Assembly: GCA_041862375.1 (NCBI GenBank)
Contig: JBGVTE010000108.1
Location: 1 to 46,490 of the forward strand
Length of the DNA: 46,490 bases
DNA from: WVZL01 sp041862375
GTDB lineage: Bacteria > Acidobacteriota > Aminicenantia > Aminicenantales > Aminicenantaceae
Direction of reading: 5' to 3'
The position numbers and the translations under genes are program-made. Below, piece after piece: positions 7,459-16,409 of this stretch. The notes under the pieces were generated by a model. It made no database searches, was not told where the DNA came from, and saw only the letters and a list, made by a program, of their open reading frames with translations. Positions within the stretch are counted from its first letter, which is position 1; each line of letters begins with the position of its first letter.

Positions 7459-10400
7459 TTGAAAAAATTACTTTCTATTATTGGTATTTTTCTTTTATCT
7501 GCGTCTTTAATTTATGCTATAGACGACTGCAAGCTTCTCCGCGATCCAGATATTTGCAGTACAAGCATTGTTTTCGTCTATGGAGGAGACCTATGGATTG
7601 TTGAACGAGAAGGTGGTAATGCTCGAAGATTGACTTCTCACATCGGTTTAGAATTATCTCCTAAAATATCTCCTGATGAAAAGTGGATCACTTTTTCCGG
7701 TCAATATGACGGCAATATGGATGTCTACATAATTCCGCTTGAAGGAGGAGCACCAAAACGGCTTACTTATCATCCAGGACCGGATTATGTCGTCGACTGG
7801 ACTCCTGACAGCAAATACATAATCTTTAATACTGCACGAAACAGCTACCATCGGTTTTTCAGCTTTTTCAAAGTAAGCATCAAAGGAGGATTCCCTGAAT
7901 CCCTTCCTCTCCCCATGGCCTACCTCGGTTCATACTCGCCAGATGGAAATCATATTGCCTACACTCCCCTGCCTAATGCATTTAGAACATGGAAACGATA
8001 CAGAGGAGGTTTAGCTCCCCACATCTGGCTTTTTAACTTCAAAGACAACTCTATCAAAAAGGTCCCTCATACCGACGCTAATGATACTTATCCTATGTGG
8101 ATGAAAGATACGGTTTATTTCCTCTCGGATAGAGAGGGAATGATGAACCTCTTTGCCTTCAATACCTTAGATGAAAAAGTTACACAGCTTACTGATGTAA
8201 AAACATACGATATCAAATCAGCTTCAGCTGGCAGTGAAGTAATAGTTTATGAATGGGCAGGTGAAATCCACGTATACGATCCTTCATCCCAGAAATCATC
8301 AAAAGTCTTTATCAATGTTCCCAGTGACCAGATTAATGTTCGCCCTCATTATGAAAAAGTAGAGACACAAATCCTTAATTTTAATCTATCACCATCTGGA
8401 GTAAGGGCTGTATTTGAATCTCATGGAGAAATTCTTACTGTTCCTTCCGAAAAAGGAGATATCCGCAATCTAACCAACACACCTGGCATTTGTGATAGAG
8501 ATCCTTCCTGGTCTCCAGACGGTCAATCTCTCGCTTACTTCTCTGATGCCACAGGAGAATACGCTCTTTATATTGTAGATCAGAAAGCGTCTAAGGTTCC
8601 AACAAAGATAGAATTTTCTGAGCCGTCTTTTTACTACTCTCCCTGCTGGTCACCTGACAGTAAAAAGTTAGCCTTCTCTGACAAACACCTCAACCTTTAT
8701 TACCTGGATTTATCAACAAAAAAACCAGTTTTGATTGACACAGACACCTATTCCAATCCAGAGAGGTCTTTAGACCCTGTCTGGTCACCTGACAGTAAAT
8801 GGATAACCTACACAAAGAAGCTTATTAACCATTTCCGGGCTGTTCATCTCTATTCCCTTGAAAAGGGAAAATCATACCAGATTACTGACGGAATGAGCGA
8901 CGCCATCTCCCCGGTCTTCGATCCCGATGGAAAACACCTCTACTTCGCTGCAAGCACTGACTCAGGACCAACGAGTGGCTGGCTTGACCTCTCATCATAC
9001 GACCGCCGTATAACTCGATCTCTTTATGTTGTCGTTCTAAGGAAAGACCTCCCTTCCCCCTTCGCTCCTGAAAGCGATGAAGAAAAAAAGGAAGAAAAGA
9101 AAGCTGAGGAAGAAAAACCTGAAAAATCAGAATCAGAAGAAAAAAAAGAAGTTAAAAAAGAAAAGAAAAAGGAACCAGAATTTCGAGTGGACCTGGAAAA
9201 TCTGGATCAACGAATTCTCTCATTACCAGTGCCAGCGCGTGATTACAGATTACTGCGCACCGCAGAGGATGGTATTTTATTTTACCTAGAATCAATACCC
9301 AATCAGCGCAGATTCACCCTGCACCGCTTCAACATGAAGGAGCGAAAAGCAGAACCTTTCCTTAGAGGAGTCACTACATACACTGTATCCCATGACGGTA
9401 AAAAACTCCTTTACTTCGTTCGGAGAAGCCCGACTGATATTATCTGGGGAATTATCAAAACATCAGGCAAAGTAAAGGTCGGTGACGGAAAACTGAAAAC
9501 AGAGGCAATGGAAGTGCTTGTTGATCCGAAGCTAGAATGGAAACAGATGCTCTGGGAAACATGGCGCATAAACCGTGACTTCTTCTATGACCCGGGAATG
9601 CACGGAGTTGACTGGCCAAAAATGTACGAGCGTTATGCAACTTTTTTGCTTTATGTTTCCCATCGAAGCGACTTAAATTTTCTTATCGCTGAGCTTATTG
9701 GAGAACTTGTTGTCGGTCATGCCTATGTAGGCGGAGGAGATTTCCCTGATGTAGAAGTTGTTCCCGGAGGACTTCTCGGGGCTGATTATAAAATTCAGAA
9801 TGGACGCTACTGCATTAAGAAAATCTACAGCGGACTGAACTGGAATCCAAGGCTAAGAGCCCCTCTTACAGAACCTGGAGTAAATGTCAAAGAAGGAGAT
9901 TATATTTTAAAAGTTAACGGGCGCGAACTTAAATCACCTGCTAACATTTACAGCCTCTTTGAAAAGACATCAGGAAAACAGGTTGTACTCACTGTAAATT
10001 CAGTGCCAGAAGAGAAAGGAGCTCGAGAAGTTACTGTTGTCCCGATTGCTAACGAAACGGGTCTGAGAAACAGAGCCTGGGTTGAGGGAAACCTCAGCCG
10101 GGTACATGAACTCTCCAATGGAAGGGTGGGCTATGTTTATCTTCCCAATACCTCTGTAGCTGGATACACGTATTTCAACCGCTATTTTTACGCCCAACTG
10201 GAAAAAGAAGCCTTAGTAGTCGATGAACGTTTCAATGGTGGAGGCTATGCAGCAGATTATATCATTGATCTCCTCGACCGCCCTCTCTTAAGCTACTGGG
10301 CGACTCGAGACGGAAAAGATTTCCCGACTCCAATGGGATCAATTTTTGGCCCGAAGGTCATGATCATCAACGAGTACGCAGGCTCGGGAGGAGATGCTCT

Positions 10401-10731
10401 GCCCCTCTATTTCCGCCGTAGAAATATTGGTCCTATTGTAGGAAAAAAGACATGGGGCGGACTCATCGGAATCTACGATTATCCCCGCTTAATGGATGGA
10501 GGTTATGTCACAGCACCTAGATTGGCAATCTGGAGCCCCGATGGAGAATGGGAGGTGGAAAATGTGGGAGTTCCTCCAGATGCAGAAGTAGAAATGACTC
10601 CTTCAGAGGTCATTGCTGGAAGAGATCCTCAATTGGAAAAAGCTGTTGAACTTGCCCTAAAGGCACTCGAGAAAAAACCCTTAAAGAAGCCAAAAAGGCC
10701 GCCTTATCCAGATAAGAGTAAAATCAAATAG
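7459..10731 (+). CDS. Secreted Tricorn-like serine protease
   Basis: This 1090-residue exported protease probably trims peptides outside the cytoplasm. A signal peptide (about residues 1-20) is followed by WD40/PD40-type beta-propeller repeats with recurring SPDG/SPDSK motifs, a Glu/Lys-rich linker near residue 540, a helical core domain, a PDZ domain and a C-terminal S41-type domain. By comparison with archaeal Tricorn the active site should be H754, S976 (GSGGDA) and E1034 (ENVGVPPD). The residue before the histidine is glycine where Tricorn has serine. Start TTG is supported by AAGGAGG at 7445-7451. It ends with a Lys/Pro-rich tail, 10 bases before the next gene. Confidence 0.92.
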   Translation: MKKLLSIIGIFLLSASLIYAIDDCKLLRDPDICSTSIVFVYGGDLWIVEREGGNARRLTSHIGLELSPKISPDEKWITFSGQYDGNMDVYIIPLEGGAPKRLTYHPGPDYVVDWTPDSKYIIFNTARNSYHRFFSFFKVSIKGGFPESLPLPMAYLGSYSPDGNHIAYTPLPNAFRTWKRYRGGLAPHIWLFNFKDNSIKKVPHTDANDTYPMWMKDTVYFLSDREGMMNLFAFNTLDEKVTQLTDVKTYDIKSASAGSEVIVYEWAGEIHVYDPSSQKSSKVFINVPSDQINVRPHYEKVETQILNFNLSPSGVRAVFESHGEILTVPSEKGDIRNLTNTPGICDRDPSWSPDGQSLAYFSDATGEYALYIVDQKASKVPTKIEFSEPSFYYSPCWSPDSKKLAFSDKHLNLYYLDLSTKKPVLIDTDTYSNPERSLDPVWSPDSKWITYTKKLINHFRAVHLYSLEKGKSYQITDGMSDAISPVFDPDGKHLYFAASTDSGPTSGWLDLSSYDRRITRSLYVVVLRKDLPSPFAPESDEEKKEEKKAEEEKPEKSESEEKKEVKKEKKKEPEFRVDLENLDQRILSLPVPARDYRLLRTAEDGILFYLESIPNQRRFTLHRFNMKERKAEPFLRGVTTYTVSHDGKKLLYFVRRSPTDIIWGIIKTSGKVKVGDGKLKTEAMEVLVDPKLEWKQMLWETWRINRDFFYDPGMHGVDWPKMYERYATFLLYVSHRSDLNFLIAELIGELVVGHAYVGGGDFPDVEVVPGGLLGADYKIQNGRYCIKKIYSGLNWNPRLRAPLTEPGVNVKEGDYILKVNGRELKSPANIYSLFEKTSGKQVVLTVNSVPEEKGAREVTVVPIANETGLRNRAWVEGNLSRVHELSNGRVGYVYLPNTSVAGYTYFNRYFYAQLEKEALVVDERFNGGGYAADYIIDLLDRPLLSYWATRDGKDFPTPMGSIFGPKVMIINEYAGSGGDALPLYFRRRNIGPIVGKKTWGGLIGIYDYPRLMDGGYVTAPRLAIWSPDGEWEVENVGVPPDAEVEMTPSEVIAGRDPQLEKAVELALKALEKKPLKKPKRPPYPDKSKIK

Positions 10732-10741
10732 ACTAACGTTA

Positions 10742-11968
10742 ATGGACATCAGAATAAATCTTGAACGGCTTAAAGCTGATATAGAAGCCCTTTCCCAGAT
10801 TGGCCGTGATCCAAATGAAGGCATAACACGCCCTTCTTACAGCAAAGCTGATCTTGAGGCACAAGAATGGCTTAGAAAGAAAATTAAGGAAGCCGGCTTA
10901 GCGCTCCGTCAGGATGGCGCGGGTAACATTTTTGGCCGTTTAGAAGGCGCTGGAAAAACCGTGATGGCTGGCTCACACATTGATACCGTCGTAAACGGCG
11001 GTATGTTCGATGGTTCAATCGGAGTGCTTTCAGCCCTGGAATGTTTGAGGAGAATAAAAGAGGAAGGCCTGAATGTCTCTAAGCCTCTGGAACTTGCTTC
11101 GTTTACTGATGAAGAGGGAAATCTTGTCGGTGACTTTCTTGGAAGTCGCGCCTTTATCGGGTCTTTAGATAGAGAAACATTAGAAAAGGGAGTTACACAA
11201 TTCGGATTTCCCTTCATGGAAATTTTGAAAGGCACTGAATTTACCATTGACAGCATCATGGAGGCTAAAAACCAGAGGCCCGATATAGAAGCTTTTCTAG
11301 AAATCCATATCGAACAAGGTCCAGTACTAGAGACAGAGGACAAGCCAATAGGAATAGTCAATTGCATCGCCGGAAAGCATTACAGGTGGTGTTCTTTTCT
11401 AGGCAAAGCAAGCCATGCAGGAACCACTCCCCTTGAAATCCGTCAAGATGCCTTTTTAGGTCTAGCTGACTTTGCCTTAAAGAGCACCCAACATGTCGCA
11501 ACCCAACACTACGGAAGTATGATTACCATCGGAAAAATTCAGGTGAGACCGGGAGCTTTCAGCATTGTTCCCGCACAGGCAGATTTTTCCTTTGAGTACA
11601 GGAGCACATCAAAAGAAACGCTCCAGGAGTTAGAAAAATCCCTCTTTGCTATTGCTGAGGATATTGCTTCAACACGAGGCCTTCAATTCAACTCAAAAGT
11701 TATTGATAAAACAGAACCGGTCGTCATAACCCCTCGGATCATCAATACCTTGAAGGAAGAATGCCAGAACCTCGGATATACATACATGGATCTTCCCAGC
11801 GGTGCTGGCCACGATGCTCAGATTTTAGCTGATGTAGCAGACGTCGGCATGATATTCATTCCTTGCGTGGATGGAATCAGCCACTCCCCACAAGAGATGA
11901 TTAATTGGGAGGATTTAGAAAAGGGAGCTAATTTACTCCTGCATGCTATACTTAGGCTGGCACACTAG
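10742..11968 (+). CDS. M20-type amidase / hydantoinase (N-carbamoyl amino acid hydrolase family)
   Basis: The 408-residue cytosolic protein resembles N-carbamoyl-L-amino-acid hydrolases and allantoate amidohydrolases, dinuclear metal enzymes that cleave amide bonds. The metal site is suggested by GSHIDTV, FTDEEGNLVGD and EIHIEQGP, and the family ending GAGHDAQ plus GISHSPQE is present. The dimerisation domain lies around residues 210-325. It starts 10 bases after the Tricorn-like gene and is probably co-transcribed, which suggests use of released peptides or amino-acid derivatives. The exact substrate cannot be told from the sequence. Confidence 0.9.
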   Translation: MDIRINLERLKADIEALSQIGRDPNEGITRPSYSKADLEAQEWLRKKIKEAGLALRQDGAGNIFGRLEGAGKTVMAGSHIDTVVNGGMFDGSIGVLSALECLRRIKEEGLNVSKPLELASFTDEEGNLVGDFLGSRAFIGSLDRETLEKGVTQFGFPFMEILKGTEFTIDSIMEAKNQRPDIEAFLEIHIEQGPVLETEDKPIGIVNCIAGKHYRWCSFLGKASHAGTTPLEIRQDAFLGLADFALKSTQHVATQHYGSMITIGKIQVRPGAFSIVPAQADFSFEYRSTSKETLQELEKSLFAIAEDIASTRGLQFNSKVIDKTEPVVITPRIINTLKEECQNLGYTYMDLPSGAGHDAQILADVADVGMIFIPCVDGISHSPQEMINWEDLEKGANLLLHAILRLAH

Positions 11969-11981
11969 TACCAAACAATCT

Positions 11982-12416
11982 TTATTCGAACATATTATAT
12001 GACCCGGATTGAGGACGAAACTTCCGTTCCCTTTTCTTCTGGGAATGTTTCCTCTTCTCTTCTAACATCTTAAGCTTTGCTCTTTTGGAGCGCTTCCTTT
12101 TTTGACGACGTATTTTTTCGATTTTTTGCTGCTGCTCGCTCTCTTTTCCTAAAATCATTTTTTCAATCTTATCTACGAGTATCCTTCTTGCGAGAAATCT
12201 ATTTACTGCCTGAGACCTTTCTCTCTGACACTTGACCTCAATCTGGGTGGGAATGTGCTTCAAATAAACACATGTCGAAGTTTTGTTGACCTTCTGTCCT
12301 CCTTTCCCGCCAGAGCGGACGAACTTCTCAATGATATCTCTTTCATAAATCCCCAGCTTCTCCATTTTTTGGTGAAGAGCTTTTTCCTTCTCGGGCTTAA
12401 TTCCAAAAAATCTCAT
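11982..12416 (-). CDS. Stand-alone GGQ release-factor-like protein
   Basis: A small protein carrying the GGQ catalytic domain of class I release factors without codon-recognition domains, as in ArfB/MTRFR-type ribosome rescue proteins that hydrolyse peptidyl-tRNA on stalled ribosomes. The motif RSGGKGGQKVNKT lies near residue 40. The C-terminal half is extremely basic (KIRRQKRKRSKRAK), suited to binding the empty mRNA channel. I chose ATG 12416, giving about 144 residues that begin MRFFGIKP. A TTG at 12500 would add 28 residues with no family resemblance. It converges with the M20 gene and diverges from the M14 gene. Confidence 0.85.
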   Translation of the reverse strand: MRFFGIKPEKEKALHQKMEKLGIYERDIIEKFVRSGGKGGQKVNKTSTCVYLKHIPTQIEVKCQRERSQAVNRFLARRILVDKIEKMILGKESEQQQKIEKIRRQKRKRSKRAKLKMLEEKRKHSQKKRERKFRPQSGSYNMFE

Positions 12417-12530
12417 CGTATATCTCAATTTTACTAACAAAAAAAGGGTAAGGTCTACACTTTTAACTTTTTTTAAGCGAACAAGGGGTGGATTTCTCAA
12501 CTTCTTAGATTTATTTCATTAAGCTCCTAA

Positions 12531-12557
12531 TTGACGGATTATTGAAATTTTTATAAA
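12531..12557 (+). promoter_or_regulatory. Possible promoter for M14 carboxypeptidase
   Basis: TTGACG (12531-12536) and TATAAA (12552-12557) are each one base from consensus, but the 15-base spacer is short. It lies in the divergent gap ahead of the M14 gene. Confidence 0.4.
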
Positions 12558-12594
12558 CTTTTTCTCACTTTGTTTTTTGAAAAGGAATAAAAGA

Positions 12595-14247
12595 ATGAAA
12601 AATCTGAGATTATTTTTTCTCTTAGTATTTTCCACTCTACTATTTCTTTCTTCAGTCAGTGCACTTCCTTCTTCCCAGAAAGGACCTCTCACTGTAGCGG
12701 AATCGAGTAACTTTACTTCAACATCTCGGTATGACGATGTCATGAAATTTATAAAAGAACTTCAACATCAGAGCTCTTTAATTAGAGTTGAAACACTCTG
12801 TCGAAGCTATGAAGGAAGAACTACCCCTCTCCTGGTTCTCGGCAGTCCTGTTCCAGCTTCCCCTCATATACTTAAGTATGACAGGAGAGCAGTCGTCTAC
12901 ATCCAATCCAATATCCATGCTGGCGAAGTCGAAGGGAAGGAGGCATCTCTCATGCTGGCCAGAGATATTATTCTCAAGGATAATCCTCCCTTCCTCGATA
13001 CAATGGTGATTCTTATTGCACCTGTGTTCAATGCTGACGGTAATGACAAGATTAGCCCTGAAAGCCGTCGCAACCAGGCCGGGCCGGTAAATGGAGTAGG
13101 CGTTCGCTACAACGGACAGAATCTTGATTTAAACCGAGACAGCATGAAACTGGAAAGCCCAGAACTCCAAGGCCTTGTTCAAAATGTCCTGATGCGCTGG
13201 GATCCCCTTCTCCTCGTTGACTGTCACACTACAAACGGTTCTTACCATGAAGAGCCAGTCACCTATTCTTGGCCTCTCAATCCTAACGGAGGTATATCTA
13301 TAATTGAGTACATGAGAGAAAAAATGCTTCCCAGGATACAGGCCGATTTAAGGACAAAATACAAAACATTCTCAATTCCCTATGGTAACTTCATGGATTT
13401 TAAAAACCCGGAAAAAGGATGGCGAACTCTAAGTCACCACCCTCGTTTCGTTACAAATTATACAGGCTTAAGGAATCGACTGGCTATTTTGAATGAAAAC
13501 TACGCCTATGCTAATTATAAAACCCGGGTACTCGGTTGCTATCACTTCTTAATCACAATCTTAGAGTACTGCTACAGCCATAAGGACGAAATTATCCAGC
13601 TTGTCACCGAAGCTGACAGGAACACAATCCAGAAAGGCCTTAATCCTACCGAAGATGACTCTTTTGCTGTTGAATTTGATATCACTCCACTCAAAGAAAA
13701 AGTAACCATCCGCGGCTGGGAAATGGAAGTTATGCCGAGCGAAAGAAGATGGCCACGCATCCGAAAAACAGATATAAAAAGAGTTTTCACCCTCCCATAT
13801 TATGCTGATTTCATCCCAAAGAAAACTGTTCCCTTTCCTTTTGGCTATCTTCTCTCCCATACGATTCCTGAGATCATTGAAAAACTTCTCCAGCACGGCA
13901 TAACAGTTGAAAAGCTCATTGAACCTGCGAATTTGGAAGTTGAATCGTTCGGGCTGAAAGAAATTAAGGGTTCAGAGCGTATCTACCAGGGACACCGCCT
14001 AAATTCAGTAAAGGGTGAATACGTTGTTGAGCAGAGAAAATTTCCTGAGGGAACAATTTTTATATGTACAGCTCAACCTCTGGGAAATCTTGCTGCATAT
14101 CTTCTGGAACCAGAAAGCGATGATGGCCTTCTAGTCTGGAATTTTTTTGACCGCTACCTGGTCAGTCAATGGAGAGGAGATCCCGGAGCTTATCCAGTTT
14201 ACAAACTGTTGAAGCCGGCAAAGCTTTCAAGAGAGACTATACGATAA
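12595..14247 (+). CDS. Secreted M14 zinc carboxypeptidase
   Basis: A 550-residue exported metallocarboxypeptidase. The signal peptide covers about residues 1-24. The zinc ligands are H108 and E111 (HAGE within NIHAGEVEGKE) and H211 (DCHTT). The catalytic glutamate is probably E301 in LNENYAYAN. Further signatures are LDLNRDSMKLESPE and the C-terminal non-catalytic domain. ATG 12595 was chosen over TTG 12577 because AGGA precedes it and the signal peptide begins cleanly with MKNLRLFF. It fits the peptide-degrading theme of the Tricorn-like and M20 genes upstream. Its stop abuts the convergent gene on the other strand directly. Confidence 0.9.
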   Translation: MKNLRLFFLLVFSTLLFLSSVSALPSSQKGPLTVAESSNFTSTSRYDDVMKFIKELQHQSSLIRVETLCRSYEGRTTPLLVLGSPVPASPHILKYDRRAVVYIQSNIHAGEVEGKEASLMLARDIILKDNPPFLDTMVILIAPVFNADGNDKISPESRRNQAGPVNGVGVRYNGQNLDLNRDSMKLESPELQGLVQNVLMRWDPLLLVDCHTTNGSYHEEPVTYSWPLNPNGGISIIEYMREKMLPRIQADLRTKYKTFSIPYGNFMDFKNPEKGWRTLSHHPRFVTNYTGLRNRLAILNENYAYANYKTRVLGCYHFLITILEYCYSHKDEIIQLVTEADRNTIQKGLNPTEDDSFAVEFDITPLKEKVTIRGWEMEVMPSERRWPRIRKTDIKRVFTLPYYADFIPKKTVPFPFGYLLSHTIPEIIEKLLQHGITVEKLIEPANLEVESFGLKEIKGSERIYQGHRLNSVKGEYVVEQRKFPEGTIFICTAQPLGNLAAYLLEPESDDGLLVWNFFDRYLVSQWRGDPGAYPVYKLLKPAKLSRETIR

Positions 14248-15063
14248 TTATTTCTTTTTCTTCTTAAAGGCCACGAGAAACTTTCCGCAGTTTTCGCAGA
14301 CAAAAATATCATTACTTCCTTCTATTGCAGAACTCATTCCTGTAGCTATATTTATGTTACACCCCTGGCATACTCCTCCTTCCACTTCAGCTACAGCAAA
14401 TCCGTATCTTTCCATGAGTCTATCAAACCTCGTTATTAAAGACACATCGAGTTCTTCACGAATCAAATCAGCATTTTTTTGGAAAAGCTTGTGCTGGCTT
14501 TTCGCAGCTTTTTTCTTTTTGATTTCAATATTCTGAAGTTTCTGGAGGAGGCTTGCACGGCTGAAAATTTTGTCTTCAGGAGGAATCTTCAGTTCAATCT
14601 CTGATAAAACTTTAAAAAGTTCTGATTTGTTCTTCACCTCAAAAAGTCTCCGTCTGAACCCCGGCTTCCTTAAAAACTCGGCCAATCCAGCAAAGAGATG
14701 ATTGAAAAGACCGGGAAGGGATGGATTCCATACAATAAGAATAACGAGGTGAACTTTTTTATGATCAATAGAACCAAAATCAATTCCTTCTTTTGATTTT
14801 CCCACTGCCACAGCTATGGTGCCTCCCGTATCAACGCGGGCATGAGGTACTGCCACACCGTGGCCAAGGCCAGTCGATTCCAACCTCTCTCTATCGATAA
14901 TCCTTGTTAAAATGAGCTTCTTATTTTTTATAAGATTTTGCTTGGCTAAAACATCAAGAAGCGTCTCGATGGCTTGAACCCTATCCTTAACCTTAAGATC
15001 GAATACTATTTGGGGAGGCTTTAAATAATCAGAAAAATAAGAACTTATAGGAAGATTTTTCAT
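14248..15063 (-). CDS. PTS EIIA domain fused to C4 zinc ribbon
   Basis: The first 150 residues form a fructose/nitrogen-type EIIA phosphotransfer domain with the phosphorylatable histidine H74 in GVAVPHAR. A basic helical linker (about 175-215) leads to a C-terminal zinc ribbon with CQGC and CENC (about 231-262), like that of the DUF164/CT398-type zinc-ribbon proteins. No EIIB, EIIC, HPr or EI gene is nearby, so a regulatory PtsN-like role is more likely than sugar uptake. It sits upstream of nothing on its strand and downstream of the PfkB kinase, separated by 128 bases. The fusion is clear from one uninterrupted frame; its function is unknown. Confidence 0.85.
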   Translation of the reverse strand: MKNLPISSYFSDYLKPPQIVFDLKVKDRVQAIETLLDVLAKQNLIKNKKLILTRIIDRERLESTGLGHGVAVPHARVDTGGTIAVAVGKSKEGIDFGSIDHKKVHLVILIVWNPSLPGLFNHLFAGLAEFLRKPGFRRRLFEVKNKSELFKVLSEIELKIPPEDKIFSRASLLQKLQNIEIKKKKAAKSQHKLFQKNADLIREELDVSLITRFDRLMERYGFAVAEVEGGVCQGCNINIATGMSSAIEGSNDIFVCENCGKFLVAFKKKKK

Positions 15064-15191
15064 CTTCTTCTTTTCAATTTTAACATAAAAAACCTCACAC
15101 CAAAAGCATAATGAGGATAAAAATTAAAAAAACTTCCTTAGATTGCAATCGAACTATTTTTATACTGAAAAAACTTGATTTTTTATAAATT

Positions 15192-16112
15192 TTAGCGCTC
15201 TTTGGTGGCTAGTGCGTACGTCTCCTCCACGCCTTTAAGACTAACTGCCTTTGTCGCCAAATTAAGGCCGAAGGAAGCCGCTTCGAAGGCATCAGCCCCA
15301 TCAACCAGTTTTGCAACTGTGGCTGCACAGAAAACATCTCCACAACCTGTTGTATCTACGAGATTTTTTACTCGAGGAGGTGCAATTCTTCTTGAAACCT
15401 TGGGAGTCATAACCAGGCCTCCTTCTTTACCTAAAGTAATAAAGACCATTTTTACTCCGATATTAAAAGCCATTATTCCAAAACTATTGAGCTCAGGATC
15501 CAAGGGCAATCTCTCAGGATGGCCGAGCATTGAAGCGACCTCTTTTCTATTTGCCTGTAAATAATCCACTCCTTCTGCCCACTCTCTCCACTCCTTTAGA
15601 AACGTGTATTCGCGGGGAGCATCGAGTTTTCTGGCTAGGGGAAGGGAATGAATATCAATCCACATCGGACAGGATGCAGTACTGGCAATGCTCCGCCAGT
15701 CTGTAAGCTCTATATCAAATCCGGAGTTTATGATTAAAATAAGCATTCTCTGTTGAGGGAGGTCTTCAACCAGTTGATCAGGATTCAATGGAGGGACAAC
15801 AGACTTAAGAACTTCAATTCGCTCGCCTCTCTCTGGATAGTGAAGGTAAACTCGGTTTCCCGGCCCGGGGACATGTTGGATGCCCCGCCAGGAGAAGTTA
15901 GACCATTTCTCAACAGTCTTTCTAAAATCAGAAACAAGTTCTCCACCAAGATTAGTATAGAGGGATACATGCTTTCCTAATCCACACAGTACAGCAGCCT
16001 GGTAAAGAACACCGCCTATGCCCTCATAGGAAGAGCCGGAATCTGAGGTTATAACATCATATGTTATTGTTCCGATAAGCCCCAATTTTTTCCCATACTC
16101 GTTATCCGCCAT
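15192..16112 (-). CDS. PfkB-family carbohydrate kinase
   Basis: A 306-residue ribokinase-fold sugar or nucleoside kinase. The N-terminal substrate region contains GGVLYQAAVLCGLG. The C-terminal anion-hole and catalytic motif DTTGCGDVFCA has the catalytic aspartate, with Cys in place of the usual Ala. The substrate cannot be assigned: the protein lacks a diagnostic pattern for ribose, fructose or 2-keto-3-deoxygluconate. It diverges from the Fe-alcohol dehydrogenase/LarA pair across a 297-base gap, so a shared pathway for a sugar acid is possible but unproven. Confidence 0.85.
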   Translation of the reverse strand: MADNEYGKKLGLIGTITYDVITSDSGSSYEGIGGVLYQAAVLCGLGKHVSLYTNLGGELVSDFRKTVEKWSNFSWRGIQHVPGPGNRVYLHYPERGERIEVLKSVVPPLNPDQLVEDLPQQRMLILIINSGFDIELTDWRSIASTASCPMWIDIHSLPLARKLDAPREYTFLKEWREWAEGVDYLQANRKEVASMLGHPERLPLDPELNSFGIMAFNIGVKMVFITLGKEGGLVMTPKVSRRIAPPRVKNLVDTTGCGDVFCAATVAKLVDGADAFEAASFGLNLATKAVSLKGVEETYALATKER

Positions 16113-16409
16113 TACTCAAATACTCTGATAAATAATCTTGGAATAAGCTGGATTCCTGGTCTTTTCCTCCTCGCTTTTTTCTGATTTTAGACCAAAATAA
16201 TAAAATATACTAGATCACCTGAAGATAAAGCCCGGCTATTAACCTGTATTAGAACTAACGGTTTTCAATATCACCGCTCAATCATTTCTGTGAATGTCAA
16301 CAACTATCATCAAAATCTCTGCATCATTTAACAATATCATTGAACAAAATATTGCCTCCCCAAACTTTGGATGATAATATGAGATAAACAAAAAAATGAC
16401 CGAAACAAG

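Noticed and set aside
9077..9289. Lys-rich open frame inside the Tricorn-like gene
   Set aside because: It is the shifted reading of the Glu/Lys-rich linker.
11982..12500. Longer start at TTG 12500 for the GGQ protein
   Set aside because: The added 28 residues do not resemble the family and ATG 12416 gives the expected N-terminus.
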